From an uncultured Pelagibacteraceae bacterium (GTDB taxonomy: Bacteria; Pseudomonadota; Alphaproteobacteria; Pelagibacterales; AG-422-B15), in assembly GCA_902578305.1 (NCBI GenBank), contig CACHCK010000004.1, positions 1 through 64,000 of the forward strand: a stretch of 64,000 nucleotides of DNA, in the 5' to 3' direction. The notes below the pieces were generated by a model. It searched no databases. It was not told where the DNA came from and was given only the letters and a program-made list of their open reading frames with translations. Below are positions 33,414 to 43,873 of this stretch, in pieces. The translations under genes were made by a program, and so were the position numbers. How positions within the stretch are numbered: position 1 is the stretch's first letter; every line of letters begins with the position of its first letter.

Positions 33414-34144
33414 TTTGGATATTTAATCTTGGCCTCTTCAAGCAGTTTATCAGACTGATTTTCAATAGAATTATATAATTTTTCTGTAAATTCACTTTTA
33501 TCTAGTCCTGGCTCAATTGGTTTTAAAAATTCAATTACCATTTTACCAGGATAACGAAGAAATCGTCTCCTTGACCAAAAGTAACCACAATTAATTGCAA
33601 CTGGTAGACAAGGAATTTTGAGACCATCGTACAAAGCTGTAACGCCATACTTATATTGGCGACGTTCACCAACTGGTGTTCTGGTCCCTTCAGGAAAAAT
33701 TAATAAAGGACGGGGATCATTGTCCATACTTCTTTTTGCAGAATTCACCATTGCTTGAATATTTGTTTCCCCTTTTCTCCTATCGACATATATGAAATTG
33801 GCTTTCTTAAAACAAAGTCCAACAATTGGTATGAATAATAATTGTTTTTTTGCAATTATTGACGGTGTTTCAATTGCTTCATTAAGAAAAATAGCTTCTG
33901 CAAGAGATTGATGTTTAGCAGCTATGAGATATTTTCGAGTGCTTGGAATGTTTTCTAACCCACGGTACTCAACTTCTAGATTTGCAAATAGCTTAAGGCT
34001 TAATTTTGTATGTGTTGACTGAAAACGTATGATGCCAAGCATATGTATTTTAGGTAAGAAAAAAAGTATAGGTGCAAAAAAAATACAAATTAATAATACA
34101 ATATAAAATGCTAAATTTGCTAAAAGTGATCTTACATAAATCAT
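33410..34144 (-). CDS. plsC: 1-acyl-sn-glycerol-3-phosphate acyltransferase
   Basis: AAKHQSLAEAIFL (HX4D-like region), FIYVDRRKG, LLIFPEGTRTPVGERRQYKYG. Confidence 0.92.
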   Translation of the reverse strand: MIYVRSLLANLAFYIVLLICIFFAPILFFLPKIHMLGIIRFQSTHTKLSLKLFANLEVEYRGLENIPSTRKYLIAAKHQSLAEAIFLNEAIETPSIIAKKQLLFIPIVGLCFKKANFIYVDRRKGETNIQAMVNSAKRSMDNDPRPLLIFPEGTRTPVGERRQYKYGVTALYDGLKIPCLPVAINCGYFWSRRRFLRYPGKMVIEFLKPIEPGLDKSEFTEKLYNSIENQSDKLLEEAKIKYPK

Positions 34145-34147
34145 GAT

Positions 34148-34726
34148 TTAAAGTCCTATACTCAAACTTATTTTTGTCCTTAAATATTTTATATACTCTA
34201 CAATTAATTTCTTCATACGAATATTTATTTTTTGATTGTCATATTTTACACCATAATAGAAAGTTTCTTTATCTAATAAAAGTCGATTTACCTCGAGTTT
34301 AACTCTTGGTAGATGGTAATCAGATGTTATTAATAGAATATTTTTAATATTATTATTCTTTTTCCAAAAAAAAATTTCTCTAACATTTTCGAAGGTATTT
34401 GTTGAAATGCTCTCAAGTTCAATACAACAATTAAACAGCTGATTGAATTTTGGAAATTCTTTTTTTATTTCCTCAATAGGAATATCTTTATTAACTCCTG
34501 ATATTAAAAGTTTGTACCCAATCTCACTATTAAGTATTTTAAGTCCCTCTAATATTCTAAATTTATCACCAGTTAGTACGACAATTCCCTCGATTTCTTT
34601 TTCATTGAGGTCTGTATTTTTATAGCTTTGAATGTTGAAGAGAAAGAAATTAAATTGTAAGAGTACGATAATTACAAATAAAAGTAGAGAAAAATGAATG
34701 TAATGTGATTTTAATTCATTAATCAT
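34148..34726 (-). CDS. YdcF/DUF218-like membrane-anchored protein
   Basis: GIVVLTGDKFRILEGLKIL, LISGVN, STNTFENVREIFFWKKN, LLITSDYHLPRVKLEVNRLL. Confidence 0.85.
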   Translation of the reverse strand: MINELKSHYIHFSLLLFVIIVLLQFNFFLFNIQSYKNTDLNEKEIEGIVVLTGDKFRILEGLKILNSEIGYKLLISGVNKDIPIEEIKKEFPKFNQLFNCCIELESISTNTFENVREIFFWKKNNNIKNILLITSDYHLPRVKLEVNRLLLDKETFYYGVKYDNQKINIRMKKLIVEYIKYLRTKISLSIGL

Positions 34727-34786
34727 TTTAAATAAGTTACACTATTTTACTGCTAATAATTACAATTAATAAAATTAAGTAAGACT

Positions 34787-35176
34787 ATGATAATATCCTG
34801 TCCATCATGTTCGGCAAAGTATCTAGTAAATATAGAGGATATTGGCTTTGGCAGACAGGTTAAATGTACAAGATGCAACCATTCATGGTTTCATGAAAAT
34901 AAGAATTATGAAAATGATAAAAAGTTACAAATAGAGGAAATTGTTAATACTTACGCAGAACGGGATCATTCAAAGGATCAGAATTTACCAGTTGTTTATG
35001 AAAAAAACAAAACAAGTATTCCACTCCCATTTCTACTTTTATTGACCCCAGTAATTTTCATATCAATCGATGCGGTTATACAAAACTCTAGTGTAAATGC
35101 ATTTGAATTGAGCAGGTCAATTAACAGTTATATTGATTATATATTAGAACAAATAAGAAGCTTCTTTTCTTATTAA
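34787..35176 (+). CDS. Zinc-ribbon domain (MJ0042-type) protein with TM segment
   Basis: MIISCPSCSAKYLVNIEDIGFGRQVKCTRCNHSW followed by one hydrophobic helix. Confidence 0.88.
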   Translation: MIISCPSCSAKYLVNIEDIGFGRQVKCTRCNHSWFHENKNYENDKKLQIEEIVNTYAERDHSKDQNLPVVYEKNKTSIPLPFLLLLTPVIFISIDAVIQNSSVNAFELSRSINSYIDYILEQIRSFFSY

Positions 35177-36405
35177 ATTTCATTTTTAATAAAGTCTTCG
35201 TATGACTGAGTTTTTCTAATTATTCTTATTTGAGATCCATCTACCATGAGCTCTTCAATAAGTGGTCGAGCATTATAGTTTGAACTCATCGTTGAACCAT
35301 ATGCCCCAACATCTTTTAATATGACGTATTGACCACTCTTTACTTTATTAAATTTTTGAATATTAAGAAATACGTCAGAACTCTCACATATTGGACCAAC
35401 TATATCTGTATTTATTTCATCATATTCACTTGTCCTGACATCTGGCATTATTTCGTGATGAGCATCGTATAATGCAGGCCTCATCATATCGTTCATACCT
35501 GCGTCGATAATGACAAATTTTTTTCCAGTTATATTCTTTGTATAAAGTACTTTTGATACTAATATTCCTGCATTTGCAGCTATAAGCCTACCTGGTTCAA
35601 AGATAAATTTAAGATTCTCTGTATCAAAATATTTTACGATTAAGTTTTTATAGTCTTCAAAAGTAAAATTTCTTTTTTCAGGACTAATACCCCCACCAAC
35701 ATCAACGGTATTTATTTTTTTTGTTTCACTATTTATTTTAGCAACTAATTCACCAATAATTTTAAATGTTCTTTGAAATGGTGTTAGGTCTTTAATATTG
35801 CTACCTATATGAAAAGCTATAGATGAAATCTCTAAATTTGGATAATTTTGTCGATTCTGAAAAATTTCGTAAGTTTGTTCTATACTGATTCCAAATTTAT
35901 CCTCGAGACTGCCTGTGCTAATTTTTTTGTGCGTTTCTGATTGTATATCTGGATTAATCCTAATTCCTACTTTCTGAATTTTTCCCGACACAGAAGCTAT
36001 TCGATTTATATGATCAAGTTCATCGAGTGATTCTGCATTGATTTGTAAACAATTATTACTGATCGCAAATTGAATATCGCTAGCAGTTTTGCCAATGCCT
36101 GAAAAAACTATTTTATTTGGTTTCATCCCTGCTTGTAATGCTTTTCTCATTTCCCACTCAGAAACAACATCTCCTCCCGCTTCGAGTTCGGTTAGAGTTT
36201 TTAGTATTGTTAGATTTGAATTTGATTTGAGAGAAAAACACACCGTTGCATCAAGTGAAGTAAGTGAATCTGAAAACTCTCTAAAATTATTTGTGAGAGT
36301 TTGTTTGCTATAACAGTAGAATGGTGTAGCTCTACCTTCAGCAATTTCTCTTATTGAGATATCCTCAAATTTAAGGATATCATTTTCATATTGTAGAAAG
36401 GACAT
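35173..36405 (-). CDS. lysA: Diaminopimelate decarboxylase
   Basis: TPFYCYSKQTL, CFSLKSNSNLTILKTL (PLP lysine), VDVGGGIS, FEPGRLIAANAGILVSKVLY, DVGAYGSTMSSNYN. Confidence 0.96.
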   Translation of the reverse strand: MSFLQYENDILKFEDISIREIAEGRATPFYCYSKQTLTNNFREFSDSLTSLDATVCFSLKSNSNLTILKTLTELEAGGDVVSEWEMRKALQAGMKPNKIVFSGIGKTASDIQFAISNNCLQINAESLDELDHINRIASVSGKIQKVGIRINPDIQSETHKKISTGSLEDKFGISIEQTYEIFQNRQNYPNLEISSIAFHIGSNIKDLTPFQRTFKIIGELVAKINSETKKINTVDVGGGISPEKRNFTFEDYKNLIVKYFDTENLKFIFEPGRLIAANAGILVSKVLYTKNITGKKFVIIDAGMNDMMRPALYDAHHEIMPDVRTSEYDEINTDIVGPICESSDVFLNIQKFNKVKSGQYVILKDVGAYGSTMSSNYNARPLIEELMVDGSQIRIIRKTQSYEDFIKNEI

Positions 36406-36407
36406 TT

Positions 36408-36530
36408 TTAAGCCTTATAGATCTCTATTTTATAATTGCTTTTTGATTCTGTTGGGGGAAATTCAAGAGAGCCTTTTTTCCCACAACCAAGAATACATAA
36501 GAAAATAATCAAAATACTAATATTTTTCAT
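36408..36530 (-). CDS. lptM: Small LptM (YifL)-like lipoprotein, 40 aa; absent from the ORF track
   Basis: Hand translation MKNISILIIFLCILGCGKKGSLEFPPTESKSNYKIEIYKA*; lipobox ILGC followed by GKKGxL..P; sits between argH and lysA, the usual neighbourhood. Confidence 0.88.
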   Translation of the reverse strand: MKNISILIIFLCILGCGKKGSLEFPPTESKSNYKIEIYKA

Positions 36531-37914
36531 TACTTAATTCTTTTCTAGCTTGACTAATCATTTTTCTTATCTCAGATATTGCTGTCCCGCCATAGCTTTT
36601 TTTATTGTTAATACTATTTTTCAAATCTAAAAATCCATACACAGATTTGTCTATATTTTTATCAAATTTTTTATAATCCTTCATCGATATCTTATTTAAA
36701 CTTATTTTCTTTTTTTCTGCAAAGTTGACAATTTTAGCGGTTAAATTGTGCGCACTTCTAAAAGAATAACCAAGATTTATAACTAGCCAATCTGCTAAAT
36801 CAGTTGCATTGGCAAAAGAAGATTTAAGCTTTTTCTCGATGTTTGATTTTTCAATTTTAATTGTAAAGATTATTTCGATCATACAATCGAGACAAAGATG
36901 AATGTTTTTACTTGTTGAGGTTACAAGCGCCTTATCTTCCTGAAGGTCTTTGCTGTAAGTTAGTGGAAGAGATTTAAGCAAGTTAAGCATAGATGATAGA
37001 TTTCCTGAAATTGTCGAAGATTTTGCTCTAATTAATTCAGCGCCATCAGGATTTTTTTTCTGAGGCATAATTGAAGAACTCGACATTAATTGGTCTCCGA
37101 TTTTAAAGAAACCCACTAAATCGGAATTATATAGAGTAATTTCCTCAGCTAACCTTGATAAGTGAACAGCCATTAAGGATGAACTAGATAAAAAATCTAC
37201 CACAAAATCTCGATCAGAAACTGTATCCAATGAATTTTTTGTAGGTTTTTTAAAGTCAAGCATTTTCGTTGTTTTGTTTCTATTAATTGGAAAATTAGTT
37301 CCCGCTAAGGCTCCTGCACCAAGTGGATTTTCGTTCATTCTTCTAAAAGAGTCGCTGAATCGATTCGTATCCCTGTTAAACATTTCAAAGTACGCCATAA
37401 AAAAATGTCCAACTGATATTGGCTGCGCAGTTTGCAGATGAGTAAGGCCTGGAAACGTAATCAAAATATTTTTACTTGCAACCTGTAGTAACGCAGATTT
37501 CAGTTTTTTTAATTTTTTTGAAATCAGTATATTATCTTTTTTCATCCACAATTTTAAATCTGTTACAACTTGATCATTTCTAGATCTACCAGTATGTAAC
37601 CTTTCAGCGGCATCACCAATAAGCTCTTCTAGTCTACTTTCAATATTCATGTGGATATCTTCAAGATCATCATCAAATATAAATTTATTATTTTTAATTT
37701 CAGTTCTAATTTTTTTTAATCCGGAAATAATTTTTTTTGAGTCTTTATTAGAAATTATTTTTTGAGACGAGAGCATTGTAGCGTGTGCAATCGATGCTTC
37801 AATATCCTCTTCAAATAAAAATTTGTCATTTTCCAAAGATGAATTAATATTTATAAAAGACTCACTCGATTTTTTATTAAATCTATCTCTTAACTTATTT
37901 TTTTTAATGGACAT
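36517..37914 (-). CDS. argH: Argininosuccinate lyase
   Basis: LHTGRSRNDQVVTDLKLW, THLQTAQPISVGHFF, SSSIMPQKKNPDGAELIRAK. Confidence 0.96.
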   Translation of the reverse strand: MSIKKNKLRDRFNKKSSESFININSSLENDKFLFEEDIEASIAHATMLSSQKIISNKDSKKIISGLKKIRTEIKNNKFIFDDDLEDIHMNIESRLEELIGDAAERLHTGRSRNDQVVTDLKLWMKKDNILISKKLKKLKSALLQVASKNILITFPGLTHLQTAQPISVGHFFMAYFEMFNRDTNRFSDSFRRMNENPLGAGALAGTNFPINRNKTTKMLDFKKPTKNSLDTVSDRDFVVDFLSSSSLMAVHLSRLAEEITLYNSDLVGFFKIGDQLMSSSSIMPQKKNPDGAELIRAKSSTISGNLSSMLNLLKSLPLTYSKDLQEDKALVTSTSKNIHLCLDCMIEIIFTIKIEKSNIEKKLKSSFANATDLADWLVINLGYSFRSAHNLTAKIVNFAEKKKISLNKISMKDYKKFDKNIDKSVYGFLDLKNSINNKKSYGGTAISEIRKMISQARKELSNEKY

Positions 37915-37942
37915 TTTACTAAAACTATTTATTTCTCAAATA

Positions 37943-38476
37943 ATGATGATTTCTTTATGCAGTAGATTTATAATTTTGATGGTATATGCCACAATCCTTA
38001 TCTTTTGCAACAGTTTATATTCTTCAAATTCATACGCGAATGAGTTGATAATAGAAAAAAAACAAGGTTTTTTAAGTAAATTCGAAGATATCAATAGCAA
38101 TGATGTCACTTTAAATGATTTTAATGGCAAGTTGCTTTTAATTAATCTCTGGGCAACATGGTGTGAACCTTGCAAAGAAGAAATGCCATCACTCGATAGA
38201 TTACAACAAAAATATGATAAACAAGATTTTCAGATACTTGCAATAAGCGTTGATCGTGGGCCGAAGAAAAAGTCAGTAAATTTTTTTAATGAATACGAAA
38301 TCCAAAATATAGATTTATTCTTTGACGATAAAAATAATATACCACGAGAAGTGAGAGCAGCAGGACTTCCATTTTCATTTTTTATTGATCAAGAGGGAAA
38401 TCAAATAGCAAAGTTTATTGGTCCAACTGAATGGGACAGTAACTACTTTCAAGATTATATTGATAGTAATTTATAA
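37943..38476 (+). CDS. TlpA-family thioredoxin-like protein (secreted); start probably ~37943, not 37823
   Basis: LLINLWATWCEPCKEEMPSLDRLQQKY; hydrophobic signal sequence; upstream part of the ORF overlaps argH antisense. Confidence 0.88.
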   Translation: MMISLCSRFIILMVYATILIFCNSLYSSNSYANELIIEKKQGFLSKFEDINSNDVTLNDFNGKLLLINLWATWCEPCKEEMPSLDRLQQKYDKQDFQILAISVDRGPKKKSVNFFNEYEIQNIDLFFDDKNNIPREVRAAGLPFSFFIDQEGNQIAKFIGPTEWDSNYFQDYIDSNL

Positions 38477-38480
38477 ATAA

Positions 38481-39410
38481 TTATAAGGCTTGTTCTAATT
38501 CGGGAAGAACTTGAAACAAGTCTGCTACCAAACCATAGTCTGCCACATCAAATATAGGTGCTTCTTCATCTTTATTTATGGCAACTATAATTTTTGAGTC
38601 TTTCATGCCAGCCAAGTGCTGGATCGCTCCAGATATTCCGACCGCTATGTACAGTTCGGGTGCTACAACTTTACCGGTTTGTCCGACTTGATAATCATTT
38701 GGAACAAAGCCTGCATCAACGGCAGCTCGAGATGCTCCAACAGCAGCTCCAAGTTTTTCAGCTACTTTATCCAAAAGTTCAAAGTTTTCTCCATTTTGCA
38801 TTCCACGTCCACCTGAAATAATTGTCTTTGCAGAAGTAAGTTCTGGCCTATCAGATTTTGTTAGCTCTTCGCCCACAAATTCTGAAATTGATGGAATATT
38901 CTCAGCATTTATCTTTGCAACCTCGCATTCAGCAGAGTCAGTTGTTGCAGCTTTGAAAGCAGTTGGTCTAACTGTGAGAACTTTCTTTGCGTCAGATGTT
39001 TGTACAGTTGCAATAGCGTTACCAGCATAAATTGTTCTAATAAATGTATCTGCACTTTCAACAGCAACGATCTCCGATATTTGAGAGACATCAAGTTTTG
39101 CAGCAAGTCTAGGCATCACATTTTTACCAGTTGTTGTTGCGGCAGCCAAAAAGTAGTCATAATCGCCGGCAATATTAAAAATAACTTGAGTAAGTTTTTC
39201 AGCCAAAACATTATCAAATGCTGCATCATCCAAGTGGAGTAATTTACTCAATCCATTAATTTTTGAAGCCTCCGCAACAGCTTCATCAATATTTGAGCCC
39301 ACAATAAGTCCGTGAACATCGCCTTCAATTTGAGACGCCGCTGTTATAGCTTTTAAACTTTGATCGCTGACCTTTCCGTTTGCATGCTCGATATAAAAAA
39401 GTGATGTCAT
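38481..39410 (-). CDS. etfA: Electron transfer flavoprotein subunit alpha
   Basis: [78 protein letters not shown]. Confidence 0.97.
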   Translation of the reverse strand: MTSLFYIEHANGKVSDQSLKAITAASQIEGDVHGLIVGSNIDEAVAEASKINGLSKLLHLDDAAFDNVLAEKLTQVIFNIAGDYDYFLAAATTTGKNVMPRLAAKLDVSQISEIVAVESADTFIRTIYAGNAIATVQTSDAKKVLTVRPTAFKAATTDSAECEVAKINAENIPSISEFVGEELTKSDRPELTSAKTIISGGRGMQNGENFELLDKVAEKLGAAVGASRAAVDAGFVPNDYQVGQTGKVVAPELYIAVGISGAIQHLAGMKDSKIIVAINKDEEAPIFDVADYGLVADLFQVLPELEQAL

Positions 39411-40156
39411 ATAACTCCTGCCTCATTTTTTAATTTTTCTACAAGATCTCCAACATTCTCGACTTTGATTCCAGCCTGACGCTTTGGAGGTTCAATAACT
39501 TTTAAAATGCTTAATCTAGGTGTAACATCAACTCCATAGTCTTCAGGAGATTTTTGATCAATTGGCTTCTTTTTTGCTTTCATTATATTGGGCAGAGAAG
39601 CATACCTAGGTTCATTCAATCTTAAATCGGTGGTAATAATAGCGGGCATATTCAGATTTACAGTTTGTAAACCTCCATCTATTTCTCTGGTAACTTTAAC
39701 CTTGTCGCCGTCGATTTCAACTTTTGAAGCAAAAGTTCCTTGAGGCATATCTGTTAGTGCAGCAAGCATCTGACCAGTTTGATTGTTATCTCCATCAATC
39801 GCTTGCTTTCCGGATATCACTAGTCCAGGTGACTCGCTTTCACAAATTTTTGCTAGAATTTTTGCAATTGAAATAGGCTCAACTTTTTCTTCTGTGAGCA
39901 CATGTATTCCTCGGTCAGCTCCCATTGCAAGAGCCGTTCGAATAGTTTCTTGACAGGATTGATTGCCGATTGAAACAGCGATGATCTCTTCAGCTTTACC
40001 AGCTTCTTTTAATCTAATTGCCTCTTCAACTGCAATTTCACAAAAGGGGTTCATAGACATTTTTACATTCTCAGTTTCAACACCAGTTTGATCAGATTTA
40101 ACTCTGATGTTAACGTACGGATCAATAACTCTTTTGACAGGGACTAAAATTTTCAT
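39407..40156 (-). CDS. etfB: Electron transfer flavoprotein subunit beta
   Basis: [77 protein letters not shown]. Confidence 0.97.
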   Translation of the reverse strand: MKILVPVKRVIDPYVNIRVKSDQTGVETENVKMSMNPFCEIAVEEAIRLKEAGKAEEIIAVSIGNQSCQETIRTALAMGADRGIHVLTEEKVEPISIAKILAKICESESPGLVISGKQAIDGDNNQTGQMLAALTDMPQGTFASKVEIDGDKVKVTREIDGGLQTVNLNMPAIITTDLRLNEPRYASLPNIMKAKKKPIDQKSPEDYGVDVTPRLSILKVIEPPKRQAGIKVENVGDLVEKLKNEAGVI

Positions 40157-40198
40157 GATTTATGTGTTATAATATCTTTTTAGTTGAGTAAACATAAA

Positions 40199-40762
40199 TT
40201 ATACATTCTTACCAGGTTTCCACAAAATATCTTTTTTGCCATTGTTGTTTACAACTCTCGATAAAACAAAAAATAAATCAGATAACCGATTGATATATTT
40301 AATTGCTTCTTCGTTGACCTCTTCTTTTTTTGCAAGTGCGACAATCTGAGTTTCAGCTCGGCGCGTTACAGTTCTTGCGTTGTGTAAAAATGCCGCAGAC
40401 TGAGACCCTCCCGGTAGCACAAAAGAATTAAGGGGTGCTAACTTTGCGTTATATTTGTCAATTGTTTTTTCAATTCTTGTAACCTGCTTGCTTGTAACGC
40501 GTAGCGGTTTATATTTTGGTTTTTTTTCAACTGGAGTTGCGAGATCAGCACCTAAATCAAATAAGTCATTTTGTATTTCTGAAATTATTTTTTTCAGAGA
40601 TGATTTGGCACTCGTGTTTAAAATTCCAAGTATAGAATTCAGTTCATCGACAGTCCCGTATGCTTTTATTCTTATATTATCCTTAAATACACGTTTGCCA
40701 GATACTAGCCCTGTCTTGCCTTTATCACCGGCCCTTGTATAAATTTTATTGAGTTTTACCAT
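40199..40762 (-). CDS. Cob(I)yrinic acid a,c-diamide / cobalamin adenosyltransferase, PduO type
   Basis: MVKLNKIYTRAGDKGKTGLVSGKRVFKD, GTVDELNSILG, NARTVTRRAETQIVAL, INRLSDLFFVLSR. Confidence 0.95.
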   Translation of the reverse strand: MVKLNKIYTRAGDKGKTGLVSGKRVFKDNIRIKAYGTVDELNSILGILNTSAKSSLKKIISEIQNDLFDLGADLATPVEKKPKYKPLRVTSKQVTRIEKTIDKYNAKLAPLNSFVLPGGSQSAAFLHNARTVTRRAETQIVALAKKEEVNEEAIKYINRLSDLFFVLSRVVNNNGKKDILWKPGKNV

Positions 40763-40965
40763 TAAGAACTAGTTGAAAAGTAAAGAGCACTCATAATTAT
40801 TACAATCGCAATAAACTGCAGAGTAATTCTAAGTCTCATAAGTTTATTTGAGTACTTTTTATTAAAATCTCCACCTTTAAACATAGCGTAAATACCTGTT
40901 CCTAAAACCGCTAAAACAGCAAGAAGTGATATAGGAATTAATAAGTAATATAAAAAACCTGGCAT
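40762..40965 (-). CDS. Twin-transmembrane protein (HIG1-like)
   Basis: 67 aa, two hydrophobic helices around MFKGGDFNKKYSNKLMRLRI; abuts the adenosyltransferase. Confidence 0.85.
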   Translation of the reverse strand: MPGFLYYLLIPISLLAVLAVLGTGIYAMFKGGDFNKKYSNKLMRLRITLQFIAIVIIMSALYFSTSS

Positions 40966-40971
40966 ATAAAA

Positions 40972-42627
40972 TTAAGCAGGGTTCGTAGAAACAAGTCGAC
41001 GTGTTACAATGTCGGCCTGTATCTCTGCAGTTCCTTCAAATATATTTAAAATTCTGGAGTCACATAAAATTCTACTTATTGGATACTCAAGCGCAAACCC
41101 ATTACCTCCATGAATTTGGACTCCGTTATCTGCGCATGCCCAAGCAACTCTAGCAGCCAACATTTTTGCCATTCCTGCTTCCAAATCACATCTGTGTCCT
41201 TTATCTTTTTCTCTTGCAGCATAATAAGTTAATTGTCTTGCAGCCATAATCTCAGTAGCCATAGAAACAATTTTCGATGCATTTCTAGGTTTGTCATACA
41301 GCGAACCACCATTTGTATCTAGCCTATCTATTGCGTATTGCATTGCAGTTTCAAAAGCTGATTGTGCTACACCCAGTGCTCTAGCTGCAGTTTGTATACG
41401 AGCTGCTTCAAAAGTTTCCATCATTTGTTTGAAGCCATTTCCTTCTTTTTCACCAAGTAAATTTTCTTTTTTAACTTTAAAGCCGTCAAAAGCCATTTCG
41501 TACTCTTTCATTCCTCTGTAGCCTAAAACTTCAATTTCGCCACCACTAATTCCCTCATCAGGGAACATATTATCGTCATCACCCCTCTGTTTTTCAGCAA
41601 GGAACATTGATAAACCTTTGTAGCCTTTTTCATCAGGGTTTGTGCGTGCTAACAACATCATCACGTCACTTCGAGCTCCATGTGTAACCCATGTCTTGTT
41701 TCCTGTGATTGTATAGTGCTCTCCATTTGCAACTGCCCTTGTTTTGAATGAGCCCATATCAGATCCTGAATGAGGTTCGGTTAAAACAGCACATGGAAGC
41801 ATTTCACCAGATGCAATTTTCGGTAAATACTTATTTTTCTGTTCTTCGGTACCACCTGTAATCAATAGTTCGGCAGCTATATCGCCGCGTGTACCAAGTG
41901 AGCCAATGCCAATATAACCCCTTGCAAGTTCCTCAGTTACCACACAGTCAACAAATCTTGTCATTCCAAGTCCACCGTATTCTTCAGGTATCGTCAGACC
42001 AAATACACCAAGTTCAGACATTTTTTCAATTACAGACATCGGAATGAGGTTATCTTTAAGATGCCATTCATGAGCGTTTGGCGTTACGTCATCTTCAACA
42101 AATTTTCTAAATTGTTCTTGAATTATTGATGTGGTTTCATCTAAGCCGCTATTACCGAAGTTTTTACTCGAAAATCCATCTTTCAATAATTGAGCAAGTT
42201 TCATGCGATCTGCAGTGCTATTGCCATTCAAAATCAGATCATTAAATTCTTCAGTCCCTGTTTCTTGAAAGAGACCATTTTTTAATCCTAAATCTTGAGG
42301 ACGAACATACTCAAGTTGTGACATTGGTATCCCAGATTTAATTTGCGCACAGTATTCCGAAAAAGTAATTTGCAAAATTAATTGCTCTGTTTCATTAAAC
42401 GTCCCGGTCGAGTCTAGGTTTGAGGCCCAATTAACCATTTCTTTCAAAGTAGCTCTGTATGCAGCAACCCAAGATAAGCCATGTGCAGCATGTTGTTCCC
42501 TATCTAGATTATCACGAGATAATTTTCCATTAACAATTAACTCACCTCTTACATGTTGCAGGGCAGCATCGTAATACTTATCGACAGTAATAAGGGATTT
42601 TTGACATTTAGAAATTAGTTCGTGCAT
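40972..42627 (-). CDS. mcd: Acyl-CoA dehydrogenase with long N-terminal domain; probable (2S)-methylsuccinyl-CoA dehydrogenase
   Basis: Acyl-CoA dehydrogenase signatures (LTEPHSGSDMGSFKTRA, WACADNGVQIHGGNGFALEYPISRILCDSRILNIFEGTAEIQ); ~150-aa N-terminal extension as in Mcd; adjacent to ccr and opposite ecm. Confidence 0.88.
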   Translation of the reverse strand: MHELISKCQKSLITVDKYYDAALQHVRGELIVNGKLSRDNLDREQHAAHGLSWVAAYRATLKEMVNWASNLDSTGTFNETEQLILQITFSEYCAQIKSGIPMSQLEYVRPQDLGLKNGLFQETGTEEFNDLILNGNSTADRMKLAQLLKDGFSSKNFGNSGLDETTSIIQEQFRKFVEDDVTPNAHEWHLKDNLIPMSVIEKMSELGVFGLTIPEEYGGLGMTRFVDCVVTEELARGYIGIGSLGTRGDIAAELLITGGTEEQKNKYLPKIASGEMLPCAVLTEPHSGSDMGSFKTRAVANGEHYTITGNKTWVTHGARSDVMMLLARTNPDEKGYKGLSMFLAEKQRGDDDNMFPDEGISGGEIEVLGYRGMKEYEMAFDGFKVKKENLLGEKEGNGFKQMMETFEAARIQTAARALGVAQSAFETAMQYAIDRLDTNGGSLYDKPRNASKIVSMATEIMAARQLTYYAAREKDKGHRCDLEAGMAKMLAARVAWACADNGVQIHGGNGFALEYPISRILCDSRILNIFEGTAEIQADIVTRRLVSTNPA

Positions 42628-42637
42628 GTTTAACTTT

Positions 42638-43873
42638 CTAGTTTAGAGATTTTTGTCCTTTTTTTGCAGCGCCAACAAGGACAGCCATATTTCCACCTTT
42701 ATGTTCATTGTTAAGCATCTTTTCATGAGCATCAGGAATATTGTTCCATGCAAAAAGCTCTGACATACAAGGATCTAATGTACCGTCAATAACAAGTTCA
42801 TTCGCTGCATTCGCTTGCTTTGAATTTCCAAAGTGTGAACCCTGAAGTCTTTTACTTTGCATCCAAAGGTATCTAGCATCTAATGTGAGATTATATCCTG
42901 TAGTACCGGCACAAATAACAACCATTCCTCCTGGTTTTACTACAAAACATGAAACAGGAACGGTAGTTTCGCCCGGATGCTCAAATACCATGTCAACATT
43001 ATTACCCTTACCTGTAAATTCCCATAAAGCCTTTCCAAATTTTCTAACTTCTTTCATGTAGTTTGCATATGTTTCAGCGTCATCAATGTCAGGATGTTCA
43101 CCCCAACAATCAAAATCTTTTCTGTTTAGAACGCCTACAGCTCCTAGATCTTTTACATAATCAATTTTAGAGTTATCAGAAACAATACCAATTGGTTTAG
43201 CGCCAACAATTTTTGCAAGTTGCACTGCCATGCTTCCAAGGCCTCCTGATGCGCCCCATATTAAAACAAACTCACCCGGCTTTAATTCATTGGGAGCGTG
43301 GCCAAATAGCATTCTATATGCAGTTGCGAGGGTTAACATATAACAACCACTTTCTTCCCAAGATAAATTTGGTGGCTTACGTAAAACTTGGTGCGCTTGA
43401 ACAGCTGTGAATTGAGCAAAGGTTCCATCAGCTGTTTCGTAACCAAAGACCTTATTTGTTTTTGATATCATTGGTTCACCACCATTAACCTCAGCATCCT
43501 CATGATCCCACTGCATACCATGAATGATTACCTCATCACCCACTTTCCATTTTTTTACGCCAGAACCAACTTTCCAAACAATTCCAGAACAATCAGAACC
43601 TGCGATGTGATAGTCTTTTTTAGTCATATCAAGCGTAGATACAGGTTTTCCAAGACCAGCCCAAACACCGTTGTAGTTTACACCTGCGGCCATTACAAAT
43701 ATCAAAACGTCATTGGATCCAACTTCAGGAACATCAAATTCTTCTTCTTTAAATGATTGCATTGGGTTTCCATGACGATCTCTTCTGATTACCCATGCGT
43801 GCATTTTCTTAGGGACAAAACCAAGAGGTGGAACTTCACCTATTGCATAAATGTCTTTTTCTTCAGTGGTCAT
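42638..43873 (-). CDS. ccr: Crotonyl-CoA carboxylase/reductase
   Basis: MDR family: DVLIFVMAAGVNYNGVWAGLGKPVST, GSDCSGIVWKVGSGVKKWKVGDEV, GASGGLGSMAVQLAKIVGAKPIGIVS, FEHPGETTVPVSCFVVKPGGMVVICAGTTGYNLTLDARYLWMQSKRLQGSHFGN. Confidence 0.95.
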   Translation of the reverse strand: MTTEEKDIYAIGEVPPLGFVPKKMHAWVIRRDRHGNPMQSFKEEEFDVPEVGSNDVLIFVMAAGVNYNGVWAGLGKPVSTLDMTKKDYHIAGSDCSGIVWKVGSGVKKWKVGDEVIIHGMQWDHEDAEVNGGEPMISKTNKVFGYETADGTFAQFTAVQAHQVLRKPPNLSWEESGCYMLTLATAYRMLFGHAPNELKPGEFVLIWGASGGLGSMAVQLAKIVGAKPIGIVSDNSKIDYVKDLGAVGVLNRKDFDCWGEHPDIDDAETYANYMKEVRKFGKALWEFTGKGNNVDMVFEHPGETTVPVSCFVVKPGGMVVICAGTTGYNLTLDARYLWMQSKRLQGSHFGNSKQANAANELVIDGTLDPCMSELFAWNNIPDAHEKMLNNEHKGGNMAVLVGAAKKGQKSLN

